A stretch of 64,000 bases of DNA from Salinivibrio kushneri (GTDB lineage Bacteria > Pseudomonadota > Gammaproteobacteria > Enterobacterales > Vibrionaceae). The notes beneath the pieces were generated by a model. The model saw nothing but the letters and a program-made list of their open reading frames with translations. It did not search any database and had not been told where the DNA came from. Location: NCBI RefSeq assembly GCF_027286325.1, contig NZ_CP114588.1:2381317-2445316 (forward strand), written 5' to 3'. A program made the translations under genes and the position numbers. Of the stretch, positions 1 to 7,336 are shown in pieces (position 1 is the stretch's first letter; each line of letters opens with the position of its first letter).

Positions 1-883
1 TACGTTAGGTTCAACCATTAATCCCTTTGCGACCGTCATTGCCGCCAATGCAGCAGGGATCCCTTTTACTGATGGCATTCTGCTTCGCCTTGCCATCCTC
101 GTAATTGGCTGGTTTATCTGCGTCACTTATGTGATGCGTTATGCACGGAAAGTGCGCGCCGATCAGAGTCAATCGATTGTTTATGACCAGTATGAAAGCA
201 ATAAAAAACACTTTCTTGGTGAGCACGATGACAACCAAAGCCTCGATTTTACAGCCACACGCAAAGTGATACTCACTATCTTTGCCGGTGCCTTTGCCGT
301 GATGATCTATGGTGTATCCTCATTGGGATGGTGGATGGCTGAGATCTCCGCCGTCTTCCTAGGGGCTGCCATCATCATTGGCCTGATTGCACGCATGAGC
401 GAAGAGGAAATCACTACCAGCTTTATAGATGGGGCAAGAGACCTACTCGGTGTGGCGCTGATTATCGGTATTGCTCGCGGGATCGTGGTGATTATGGATA
501 AAGGCATGATTACCGACACCATCCTTAATAGTGCCGAGAGCTTAGTAAGCGGTTTATCTTCTTTCGTCTTTATTAACGTGATGTATTGGCTGGAAGTGCT
601 GCTTTCATTCTTAGTGCCTTCCTCATCTGGCTTGGCAGTGCTCACCATGCCAATTATGGCGCCATTGGCCGACTTCGCGAACGTTGGGCGTGAATTAGTC
701 GTCACGGCTTATCAATCGGCTTCGGGGCTCGTTAATCTCGTAACACCTACCTCCGGCGTCGTAATGGGTGGTTTGGCCATTGCCCGCGTGCCTTATGCCA
801 AATGGATAAAATGGGTCGCCCCGTTGCTTGGTATCCTTACCGTTATGATCATGGTCATGCTGAGCCTGGGTGTAATGTTATAA
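1..883 (+). CDS. YfcC-family membrane carrier, 3' part (5' end outside window)
   Basis: The open frame is in phase from base 2 and has no start in the window, so 293 C-terminal residues are visible. The visible part is strongly hydrophobic, with several transmembrane segments and loops such as GSTINPFATVIAANAAG and FLVPSSSGLAVLTMPIMAPL. These are typical of the YfcC/DcuC-like superfamily of secondary carriers. YfcC proteins are often found next to arginine deiminase genes, where arginine/ornithine exchange or a related uptake role has been proposed. The arcA-arcC-OTC cluster starts 540 bases downstream, which fits that role, but the substrate is inferred from context. A strong terminator follows the stop, so this gene and arcA are probably separate transcription units. 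It is not the APC-type ArcD antiporter. Confidence 0.8.
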   Translation, partial: TLGSTINPFATVIAANAAGIPFTDGILLRLAILVIGWFICVTYVMRYARKVRADQSQSIVYDQYESNKKHFLGEHDDNQSLDFTATRKVILTIFAGAFAVMIYGVSSLGWWMAEISAVFLGAAIIIGLIARMSEEEITTSFIDGARDLLGVALIIGIARGIVVIMDKGMITDTILNSAESLVSGLSSFVFINVMYWLEVLLSFLVPSSSGLAVLTMPIMAPLADFANVGRELVVTAYQSASGLVNLVTPTSGVVMGGLAIARVPYAKWIKWVAPLLGILTVMIMVMLSLGVML

Positions 884-905
884 TATCGTAGTCAACGAAA
901 TGTAG

Positions 906-936
906 AGCGCACTGCTTGATAGCAGTGCGCTTTTTT
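906..936 (+). terminator. Rho-independent terminator after the YfcC-family gene
   Basis: A perfect 10-11 bp stem (AGCGCACTGCT / AGCAGTGCGCT) closes a 4-base loop at 917-920. A run of six T follows at 931-936. It lies 22 bases past the stop codon and separates the carrier gene from the arginine deiminase operon. Confidence 0.9.
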
Positions 937-1423
937 ATGTCTATCACGTTCCCTGCAATAACGGTACCTCCCCCCCCAGTCAGTTCACACCTATGTTACA
1001 TTATTAACACAAAGCGATTTAATGCCGATCATCATCACAAATAAAAACAAAAAACATACGGTATTTGTTAAATATTAAAACCACTAAAGATAATCATTCA
1101 TTTAATGCGCATAAGGTAAAATAGAAACAAAAAATAACAGGCATAAAAAGAATAAAACCCCCGCTTAAAACCTAGCACTTTAAAAATAATATCGTTAAGC
1201 ACGCAATAAAAGTGACTAAGTATTAAAAACTATTTTTTAATGCTGCCATAAATACCATTAACACAGGGTAAAAACCACGAAACGGAGGCAATGGTTTCAA
1301 TGTGATCTAACTTCAAGTTCAACCGGCTAACCGCGTTAGAATAAATCTGTACCCAATAATAAACCTGCACTTTTTATTTCCCTTCCGATAAAAAGCCAAG
1401 CAGAGATATACGGAGAAAGAAAG
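937..1423 (+). promoter_or_regulatory. AT-rich control region upstream of arcA
   Basis: This stretch of nearly 500 bases holds no credible gene and is much more AT-rich than its surroundings, especially 1010-1260. It must contain the arcA promoter. I see only weak partial matches to ArgR (ATTCA/TGAAT half sites, for example near 1093) and FNR-type sites (TTCAA-N4-ATCTA near 1297), none good enough to call. The arcA ribosome binding site GGAG lies at 1412-1415. Confidence 0.4.
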
Positions 1424-2644
1424 ATGAACAACTTCTATGTCGGCTCTGAAATTGGTCAATTACGCACCGTGATGTTGCACCGCCCCGAGCGTGCTTTAAC
1501 CCACCTGACCCCTTCAAACTGTCATGACTTACTTTTCGACGATGTTCTGTCAGTGGAACGTGCGGGTGAAGAGCATGACAAATTCGCTCAAACCCTACGT
1601 GATCAGGGCGTTGAGGTGCTATTACTGCAAAACTTGCTCGCCGAAACCCTGGATGTCCCCGAAGCCAAAGCTTGGTTAATGAACCTTAAGATCTCGGACT
1701 ATACCTTTGGCCCTTCGTTTGCGAACGATATTCGCTGCTACCTCAATGATCTTCCACACCAGGAGCTCGCATCGATGTTCTTAGGTGGGCTAGCCTACTC
1801 TGAGCTACCTATTGCCACGACCTCGATGTTGCAAGCGATGCATGCGCCCTCGGACTTTATCATTGACCCCTTGCCTAATCATTTATTCACACGCGATACC
1901 TCGTGCTGGTTATATGGTGGTGTGTCAATAAACCCAATGGCCAAACCCGCGCGCAAACGGGAAACCAACCACTTGCGTGCCATCTATAAATGGCACCCTC
2001 GCTTCGCGAACGGCGACTTTATTACCTACTTCGGTGCGCAAAACATCGACTACGACAATGCCACGATTGAAGGCGGTGACGTCACTGTTTTAGGTAAAGG
2101 TGTTGTATTGATTGGCATGTCTGAACGCACCACGCCACAAGGGGTGGAAAACCTCGCGTCCAGCCTGTTCAAACACGGCCAAGCCAAGCAAGTGATTGCC
2201 ATGGAGCTGCCAAAGCATCGCTCCTGCATGCACCTCGATACCGTGATGACCCATATGCGGGAAGATACCTTCTCGGTGTACCCCGAAGTGATTCGCAAAG
2301 ACATCAAATGTTGGAGCCTGACCGGCGACCGCAGCGGCCACTTAAACGTGCGTGAAGAAGACTACTTCCTCACCGCCATCGAAAAAGCCCTCGACGTCGG
2401 CCCACTGAACCTTATCACCACAGGCGGCGATAGCTTTGAAGCAGAACGTGAACAGTGGAATGACGCCAACAACGTCTTGACCGTGCGCCCAGGTGTGGTC
2501 GTCGGCTACGAGCGTAACACCTATACCAACGAGAAGTACGACAAAGCCGGGATCACTGTTTTGTCCATTCCGGGTGATGAGCTGGGCCGCGGACGCGGCG
2601 GCGCACGCTGCATGAGCTGCCCAATTCATCGTGATGGTATTTAA
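1424..2644 (+). CDS. arcA: Arginine deiminase
   Basis: This enzyme hydrolyses L-arginine to citrulline and ammonia, the first step of the cytosolic arginine deiminase pathway that yields ATP and base under anaerobic or acid conditions. The 406-residue protein has the full family length. Expected catalytic residues are visible at Asp158 (FTRDTS), Glu216 (EGGDV), His270 and Asp272 (HLDTV), and the nucleophile Cys396 in the C-terminal GARCMSCP motif. Their spacing matches Pseudomonas ArcA with a constant offset of eight, then ten at the cysteine. The start ATG has GGAG 8 bases upstream. It is the first gene of a cluster with arcC and ornithine carbamoyltransferase, which together convert arginine to ornithine, CO2, ammonia and ATP. 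A 9-bp hairpin follows the gene. Confidence 0.97.
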   Translation: MNNFYVGSEIGQLRTVMLHRPERALTHLTPSNCHDLLFDDVLSVERAGEEHDKFAQTLRDQGVEVLLLQNLLAETLDVPEAKAWLMNLKISDYTFGPSFANDIRCYLNDLPHQELASMFLGGLAYSELPIATTSMLQAMHAPSDFIIDPLPNHLFTRDTSCWLYGGVSINPMAKPARKRETNHLRAIYKWHPRFANGDFITYFGAQNIDYDNATIEGGDVTVLGKGVVLIGMSERTTPQGVENLASSLFKHGQAKQVIAMELPKHRSCMHLDTVMTHMREDTFSVYPEVIRKDIKCWSLTGDRSGHLNVREEDYFLTAIEKALDVGPLNLITTGGDSFEAEREQWNDANNVLTVRPGVVVGYERNTYTNEKYDKAGITVLSIPGDELGRGRGGARCMSCPIHRDGI

Positions 2645-2653
2645 TCCTCGCAT

Positions 2654-2676
2654 GGGCTGAGCATCTGGCTCAGCCC
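2654..2676 (+). other. Perfect hairpin in the arcA-arcC gap
   Basis: GGGCTGAGC (2654-2662), loop ATCTG, GCTCAGCCC (2668-2676) form a perfect 9-bp stem just after the arcA stop. No T-run follows, so it is not a typical terminator. An mRNA-stabilising or processing hairpin between arcA and arcC is a reasonable inference, since arc operon transcripts are known to be processed in Pseudomonas. Confidence 0.6.
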
Positions 2677-2700
2677 CCACCGACTGTAGAGAGTAAAACT

Positions 2701-3663
2701 ATGAAAAAACCCACTGTCGTCGTGGCACTCGGGGGCAACGCCCTGCTCCGTCGAGGCGAACCCTTAGAAGCCGACATTCAACGTGCCAATATCGCCAAAG
2801 CGGCCAAAACCATTGCCGCTATCGGCGAGCAATATAACGTAGTGCTTGTCCACGGTAATGGTCCCCAAGTTGGCTTATTGGCCCTGCAAGGGCTCGAATA
2901 CAAATCCGTCACCCCTTATCCTTTGGATGTGCTTGGCTCTGAAACCCAAGGCATGATTGGCTATATGCTGATGCAGGAGCTACACAACTTAGCACCAGAG
3001 CAACACGTCTCGTGTATGCTGACCCAGATGACAGTCGATCCTCACGATCCTGCATTTGCTAACCCCACCAAGCCAATAGGCCCGGTGTATGACCAGCAAG
3101 AGGCCGACCAGCTGGCCGAAAAGTATGGCTGGGATATTAAACCTGATGGCCAATACTACCGCCGAGTGGTGCCTAGCCCACAGCCTACTGGGATTGTCGA
3201 AGACGATGCGATTGCAAGCCTCATTGACCAAGGACACCTAGTGATTTGTACCGGAGGGGGCGGCATTCCTGTGATTCAAGAAGGCACCCAGCTGAAAGGT
3301 ATTGAAGCTGTGATTGATAAAGACATGTCAGCGGCTTTTCTCGCCCGTCAGATCAATGCCGATGCGCTGCTTATTTTGACTGATGCCGATGCCGTTTACC
3401 TCGATTATGGTCAGCCGAGCCAACGTGCACTTGCCGACACAACGCCCGATGATCTCAGCCAATATACCTTCGATGCTGGCTCTATGGGGCCAAAAATCGA
3501 TGCCTCCTGCGAGTTTATTCGCCAAGGCGGAAAGCTTGTTGGTATTGGCGCCCTTGAAGATGGCCTTGCTATCTTGGCAGGCCAAGCCGGCACACGTATC
3601 CGTCCACAATCAGTGAATAACAACAACATTTCTCAAGGCCAACCTGCGCCTGCGCAAGCCTGA
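2701..3663 (+). CDS. arcC: Carbamate kinase
   Basis: It transfers phosphate from carbamoyl phosphate to ADP, giving ATP, ammonia and CO2; this is the energy-yielding step of the arginine deiminase pathway. The 320-residue cytosolic protein belongs to the amino-acid-kinase fold. It begins with the phosphate-binding segment VVALGGNALL (residues 6-15) and carries VLVHGNGPQVG, CTGGGGIPV and LTDADAVYLD, all typical of carbamate kinases. A GAGAG ribosome binding site lies just upstream of the ATG. It sits 56 bases after arcA and 27 bases before the ornithine carbamoyltransferase gene. The last dozen residues are Asn/Gln/Pro rich and look like a dispensable tail. Confidence 0.96.
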   Translation: MKKPTVVVALGGNALLRRGEPLEADIQRANIAKAAKTIAAIGEQYNVVLVHGNGPQVGLLALQGLEYKSVTPYPLDVLGSETQGMIGYMLMQELHNLAPEQHVSCMLTQMTVDPHDPAFANPTKPIGPVYDQQEADQLAEKYGWDIKPDGQYYRRVVPSPQPTGIVEDDAIASLIDQGHLVICTGGGGIPVIQEGTQLKGIEAVIDKDMSAAFLARQINADALLILTDADAVYLDYGQPSQRALADTTPDDLSQYTFDAGSMGPKIDASCEFIRQGGKLVGIGALEDGLAILAGQAGTRIRPQSVNNNNISQGQPAPAQA

Positions 3664-3690
3664 GACCAATAACGAAGAGGATTGCCCACT

Positions 3691-4695
3691 ATGGCTTTTA
3701 ACCTACGTAACCGTAATTTTCTGAAGCTGCTCGACTTCACTCCACGTGAGATCCAACACTTTATCGATATGGCGATTGAGCTGAAAAAAGCCAAATACAA
3801 TGGCTACGAAACGCCTCGCCTAAAAGGCAAAAACATTGCCCTTATCTTCGAAAAGGCCTCAACACGTACTCGCTGTGCGTTCGAAACGGCCGTGTTTGAT
3901 CAGGGCGGCCAGGTCAGCTACATCGGCCCAACAGGGTCACAAATTGGCCATAAAGAGTCGATGAAAGACACCGCACGCGTATTGGGTCGGATGTATGATG
4001 GCATTGAATACCGTGGCTTTGGCCAGGATATCGTCGAAGAGCTAGGTGAGTTCGCAGGCGTGCCAGTGTGGAATGGCTTAACCACTGAATTCCACCCCAC
4101 CCAAATTTTGGCTGACTTAATGACCATGCTCGAGCACGGACGTGGCAAGCAGTTGCACGAAATGCGCTTTGCATACCTCGGTGATGCCCGCAACAACATG
4201 GGCAACTCTCTGATGGTGGGTGCCGCTAAAATGGGGATGGACATCCGCTTAGTGGCTCCCAAAGCATTCTGGCCGGAAGAAGATCTCGTCGCACAATGCC
4301 GCGCTATCGCTGAAAAAACCGGCGCACGCATTACCCTGACTGAAGACGTACAAGAAGGTGTGAAAGATTGTGACTTCTTGTACACCGATGTCTGGGTCTC
4401 GATGGGGGAATCCAAAGAAGCGTGGGATGAACGCGTTGCGCTAATGAAGCCCTATCAAGTCAACATGGAGGTGGTGAAAGCCACAGGTAACCCGCACGTG
4501 AAATTCATGCACTGTCTCCCTGCCTTCCACAACAACGAAACGACAGTCGGTGCAGAAATCGAAGAAAAGTATGGTTTAAAAGGCCTAGAAGTCACAGAAG
4601 ATGTGTTTGAGTCAGACTGCTCGATTGTGTTTGATGAGGCAGAAAACCGCCTCCACACCATCAAAGCGGTCATGGTCGCCACCCTTGGCGATTAG
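3691..4695 (+). CDS. argF: Ornithine carbamoyltransferase (catabolic role likely)
   Basis: The enzyme interconverts ornithine plus carbamoyl phosphate with citrulline plus phosphate. The 334-residue protein has the carbamoyl-phosphate motif STRTR (57-61), the FHPTQ motif and the ornithine-binding HCLPAFH motif. An upstream in-frame TTG at 3682 exists, but ATG 3691 is the better start because GAAGAGG (3674-3680) is well placed and [13 protein letters not shown] is the conserved N terminus. Its position behind arcA and arcC suggests citrulline phosphorolysis in the deiminase pathway (arcB role). Sequence alone does not separate catabolic from anabolic enzymes, so the symbol could equally be arcB. 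Confidence 0.93.
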   Translation: MAFNLRNRNFLKLLDFTPREIQHFIDMAIELKKAKYNGYETPRLKGKNIALIFEKASTRTRCAFETAVFDQGGQVSYIGPTGSQIGHKESMKDTARVLGRMYDGIEYRGFGQDIVEELGEFAGVPVWNGLTTEFHPTQILADLMTMLEHGRGKQLHEMRFAYLGDARNNMGNSLMVGAAKMGMDIRLVAPKAFWPEEDLVAQCRAIAEKTGARITLTEDVQEGVKDCDFLYTDVWVSMGESKEAWDERVALMKPYQVNMEVVKATGNPHVKFMHCLPAFHNNETTVGAEIEEKYGLKGLEVTEDVFESDCSIVFDEAENRLHTIKAVMVATLGD

Positions 4696-4709
4696 CGTCA
4701 CCTGAGCCT

Positions 4710-4733
4710 GGGCGCCGAAGGGCGCCCTGTTTA
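4710..4733 (+). terminator. Probable terminator after the arc cluster
   Basis: GGGCGCC (4710-4716), loop GAAG, GGCGCCC (4721-4727) form a perfect 7-bp G+C stem 15 bases after the stop, followed by the short T-rich stretch TGTTT. The weak T-run makes it a moderate candidate that may allow partial read-through into argR. Confidence 0.6.
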
Positions 4734-4784
4734 TCAAAATTGACACCACCCAGTGACACCCATCAAAGTTTCCTTTAAAAGCAA

Positions 4785-4819
4785 CTGATAGCATATGCGA
4801 TTGAATCACGCATTATCAG
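4785..4819 (+). promoter_or_regulatory. Dyad in the argR upstream region, possible ArgR operator
   Basis: CTGATA (4785-4790) is mirrored by TATCAG (4814-4819), and inside it ATGCG (4795-4799) is mirrored by CGCAT (4809-4813). The centre holds TGAATCA, which contains a TGAAT half of the ARG box. The dyad lies about 50 bases before the argR start, so autoregulation is plausible but unproven. It does not match the full 18-bp ARG box consensus. Confidence 0.35.
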
Positions 4820-4870
4820 CTTTATACACTGATATATACGTGAAATACCGTTTATTATAAGGGGTTGCCC

Positions 4871-5359
4871 GTGGTTAAAGATGCAATTCTATCGGTACAA
4901 ACTGCTACACCGGAGGACGATATCCTCTCTGCGTGTCGGCACCTGCTGCAAACACAAAGCTTTACCACCCAAGATGCAGTTCGCCAGCAATTGGTTCAAC
5001 TCGGCTATCTTGATGTCAGTCAGTCGACCGTTTCACGCCTATTATCCAAGCTCGGGGTCGCCAAAGTACCCAATGCGCACGGGCAAAAAGTCTACGCACT
5101 CAGCGGAGACATGGAGCCTGTCTACGCAGTGTCTTCTGTCGGTTCACAAATCGATGACATCACCTGTAGCCAAGCCATGGTAGTCGTGAAAACCCACCCA
5201 GGCGGCGCACAGTTGATCGCTCGTTTACTAGACTTGCACCGACATCCTTTAATTTTAGGAACAGTAGGCGGGAACGACACTGTCCTGGTCGCACCACGCC
5301 AGCTCAATGAACTTGCCGCCTGCGAGCAAGTGGTCCGAGACCGCCTCGCCCCTGAGTAA
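4871..5359 (+). CDS. argR: ArgR-family arginine-responsive regulator
   Basis: This is a hexameric DNA-binding regulator that senses L-arginine. The 162-residue protein has the N-terminal winged helix with DVSQSTVSRLLSKLG (recognition helix) and the C-terminal oligomerisation and arginine-binding domain with GGAQLIARLLD and GTVGGNDTVLV. I place the start at GTG 4871 because AAGGGG (4859-4864) is correctly spaced; the in-frame TTG at 4865 touches that site. Its location right after the deiminase cluster suggests it controls arcA-arcC-OTC. Vibrionaceae commonly also carry a housekeeping ArgR elsewhere, so this may be a dedicated paralogue; that cannot be judged from this window. Confidence 0.88.
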   Translation: MVKDAILSVQTATPEDDILSACRHLLQTQSFTTQDAVRQQLVQLGYLDVSQSTVSRLLSKLGVAKVPNAHGQKVYALSGDMEPVYAVSSVGSQIDDITCSQAMVVVKTHPGGAQLIARLLDLHRHPLILGTVGGNDTVLVAPRQLNELAACEQVVRDRLAPE

Positions 5360-5426
5360 ACGACTTTACGTGACACGCTAACCGTTGCAGACTATAGGTG
5401 TCGCTTTTATAACAAAGGAACAGACA

Positions 5427-5819
5427 ATGACCCAAGTACTGCAAACCGAGCAGGCGCCAGAAGCTATCGGTCCGTATTCGCAAGGCGTTGACCTTGGCAA
5501 CATGGTGCTGACCTCAGGCCAAATTCCCGTCAACCCAGTGACTGGCCAGATCTCTCCTGAAATCACCGCACAAACACGTCAGTCTCTCGACAACGTCAAA
5601 GCGGTGGTAGAAGCTGCTGGGCTTAAAGTGAATGATATTGTTAAGCTCACCGTGTTTGTCAAAAAAATGGAAGACTTTGCGGATGTCAACAAAGTGTATG
5701 GTGCGTTCTTTGATGAGCACGGTGTGGAAAGCTACCCTGCTCGTTCATGCGTTGAGGTCGCACGCTTGCCCAAAGACGTTGATATCGAAATTGAAGCGAT
5801 TGCGGTGCGCCAAGCCTAA
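5427..5819 (+). CDS. ridA: RidA family 2-iminobutanoate/2-iminopropanoate deaminase
   Basis: RidA hydrolyses reactive enamine/imine intermediates released by PLP enzymes such as threonine dehydratase, protecting branched-chain amino acid and other pathways. The 130-residue protein begins MTQVLQTEQAPEAIGPYSQG and carries the catalytic arginine in YPARSCVEVARLPKD. The ATG at 5427 has AAAGGAA six bases upstream, so the longer open frame upstream is not translated. It lies 67 bases after argR on the same strand. Finding ridA next to arginine genes is common in this group. Confidence 0.95.
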   Translation: MTQVLQTEQAPEAIGPYSQGVDLGNMVLTSGQIPVNPVTGQISPEITAQTRQSLDNVKAVVEAAGLKVNDIVKLTVFVKKMEDFADVNKVYGAFFDEHGVESYPARSCVEVARLPKDVDIEIEAIAVRQA

Positions 5820-5836
5820 TTGGTAAGCGACGGCAA

Positions 5837-5880
5837 CGAAAAGCTATTTCCAGCGAAAAACTATTTCCAGCGAAAAGCTA
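5837..5880 (+). repeat. 17-bp tandem repeat, 2.6 copies
   Basis: CGAAAAGCTATTTCCAG (5837-5853) is repeated with one change at 5854-5870 and starts a third time at 5871-5880. It sits between the ridA stop and the shared terminator. No function is evident; the array could vary in copy number by slippage. Confidence 0.85.
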
Positions 5881-5884
5881 ATGC

Positions 5885-5914
5885 AAAAGCGGCGCCTCCA
5901 GGCGCCGCTTTTTT
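5885..5914. terminator. Bidirectional terminator between ridA and idi
   Basis: AAAAGCGGCGCC (5885-5896), loop TCCA, GGCGCCGCTTTT (5901-5912) form a perfect 12-bp stem with A-run and T-run on opposite sides (T to 5914). It can stop ridA transcription on plus and idi transcription on minus. Confidence 0.92.
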
Positions 5915-5941
5915 ATGTCGTGATGGCATAGCGCACGCTTA

Positions 5942-6490
5942 TCAACAGCGCGCCATCACATCGATACGTGATAAAACGTCAGCAAACCAAGCGGTGAAGC
6001 GCTCGGGGGCGTCCACCATCGCCTGCTTGACTTCATCTTCAGACCACCAGCGGCAGTCTGCTACCTCATCTGGATTAGGGATCATGTCGACATGGTTGAC
6101 TTCACAGGCGATGACTTGATCCAATTCATGCTCTATCAACCCGTTATCCAACTCGGCACGGTATTCAAACCAAGGTCCCATAGTAAAATCAAGTGGGCGC
6201 GCTATTCCTAACTCTTCATACAGGCGCCGTTTTGCCGCCGCCGCAACCGGCTCGTCTTGTTTGGGATGCGAGCAGCACGTATTGGTCCACAATCCACCAC
6301 TATGATACTTATCGAACGCGCGACGCTGTAGCAAGTACTCACGCTCACCCTGCTCATTACAACGAAACAACATGACTGAGAAGGCCATGTGCAGCCATCC
6401 TTGCTGATGAGCCTCCAACTTTTCAGCGATCCCTTGAGGTTCACCGCTCGGTGAGACCAAAACCACATGATGGCGCTGGGTTGAAGTCAT
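5942..6490 (-). CDS. idi: Isopentenyl-diphosphate delta-isomerase, type I
   Basis: This Nudix-fold enzyme interconverts isopentenyl diphosphate and dimethylallyl diphosphate for isoprenoid synthesis. The 182-residue protein has the active-site cysteine region WTNTCCSHP, the Nudix-like RRLYEELGI segment and the acidic EHELDQV motif that supplies the catalytic glutamate. The motifs TNTCCSHP and EHELD resemble eukaryotic type I enzymes more than E. coli Idi, which has TNSVCGHP and ENEV. The gene is convergent with ridA and lies 14 bases upstream of the plsC 3' end on the same strand, so it is probably read from the plsC side. In bacteria using the MEP pathway the enzyme is usually non-essential. 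Confidence 0.93.
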   Translation of the reverse strand: MTSTQRHHVVLVSPSGEPQGIAEKLEAHQQGWLHMAFSVMLFRCNEQGEREYLLQRRAFDKYHSGGLWTNTCCSHPKQDEPVAAAAKRRLYEELGIARPLDFTMGPWFEYRAELDNGLIEHELDQVIACEVNHVDMIPNPDEVADCRWWSEDEVKQAMVDAPERFTAWFADVLSRIDVMARC

Positions 6491-6504
6491 AAGCCTATCC
6501 TCAA

Positions 6505-7239
6505 TTAGCGAACGCCTTGGTTGCGTTCCGCGACTTCTGCATCAAGCTGCTCGAGCTTGCTTTTCATTACCTGATGGCAATGCTTAGCCAAGTCACGGAC
6601 ATTATCTTTATCGTAGCCCTCGGGGGAAATCGGCGCCATCACCTCAACGATCACATGGCCGTTGTTCCAACGGTTCGCTTTTAGGTGATGCGTCGAGCTA
6701 CATACAATTGGAATCAAGGGGACGTTCGCACCGATCGCCGCATGAAATGCGCCGGTTTTAAAGGGCAACAACCCGCGCCCGCGTGAACGTGTTCCTTCAG
6801 GAAATAACCATACGCTCAATTGTTTGGCTCGGATTTTGTCTGTAACCTGCGCAATGGTTCCCATGGCTTTGCTGCGATTGGCACGATCAATCAATACATT
6901 GCCCGTGAGCCAATAAAGCTGACCAAAAATGGGGATCCATAGCAGGCTTTTTTTCCCCACGGTGACCGCGCCAGGCATCAACGCATTCGATAAGGTCACC
7001 ATATCCCAATTACTTTGGTGGTTAGCGATACACACGCTAGCACCAGGCTCACGAGGTGCCCCTTCCGCAAAGCGCAGTTCAAGGCTAATCCCGAATAAAC
7101 CAGAGAGGCGTCCAAACCACTTACTGATATGGTAGCAATTACGAGGATTGCGAGGGCTTAACAAGCAATACAAACCACCAAAAACAAACAGCAAAACAGC
7201 GACAATCAATAAAGCCAGCAGTCGCACGACAAAAATCAT
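6505..7239 (-). CDS. plsC: 1-acyl-sn-glycerol-3-phosphate acyltransferase
   Basis: PlsC acylates lysophosphatidic acid to phosphatidic acid at the inner membrane, the second acylation step of phospholipid synthesis. The 244-residue protein starts with a hydrophobic segment (about residues 3-24). It carries the acyltransferase motifs NHQSNWD (HX4D) and FPEGTRSRGRGLL, followed by PLIPIVCSS. The ATG at 7239 is preceded by GGAGAGAGAA; a TTG four codons upstream lies inside that site and is unlikely. It follows parC with a 97-base gap, the same order as in E. coli. Confidence 0.94.
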   Translation of the reverse strand: MIFVVRLLALLIVAVLLFVFGGLYCLLSPRNPRNCYHISKWFGRLSGLFGISLELRFAEGAPREPGASVCIANHQSNWDMVTLSNALMPGAVTVGKKSLLWIPIFGQLYWLTGNVLIDRANRSKAMGTIAQVTDKIRAKQLSVWLFPEGTRSRGRGLLPFKTGAFHAAIGANVPLIPIVCSSTHHLKANRWNNGHVIVEVMAPISPEGYDKDNVRDLAKHCHQVMKSKLEQLDAEVAERNQGVR

Positions 7240-7336
7240 TTCTCTCTCCAAAGAGCAGGCGTGAAAGGCGAGTCAGTATACCGATTCAGCGCAAAAATGC
7301 ACCCACTCCGCCCCTGGTTTCAGGGGCGGCAGCGAC

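Noticed and set aside
307..705. Long open frame antisense to the YfcC-family gene
   Set aside because: It mirrors the codon periodicity of the real gene and has no family resemblance or ribosome binding site.
1280..1320. Possible CRP or FNR site before arcA
   Set aside because: TGTGA is present but the second half matches only two of five positions, and the FNR-type match is seven of ten; too weak to call.
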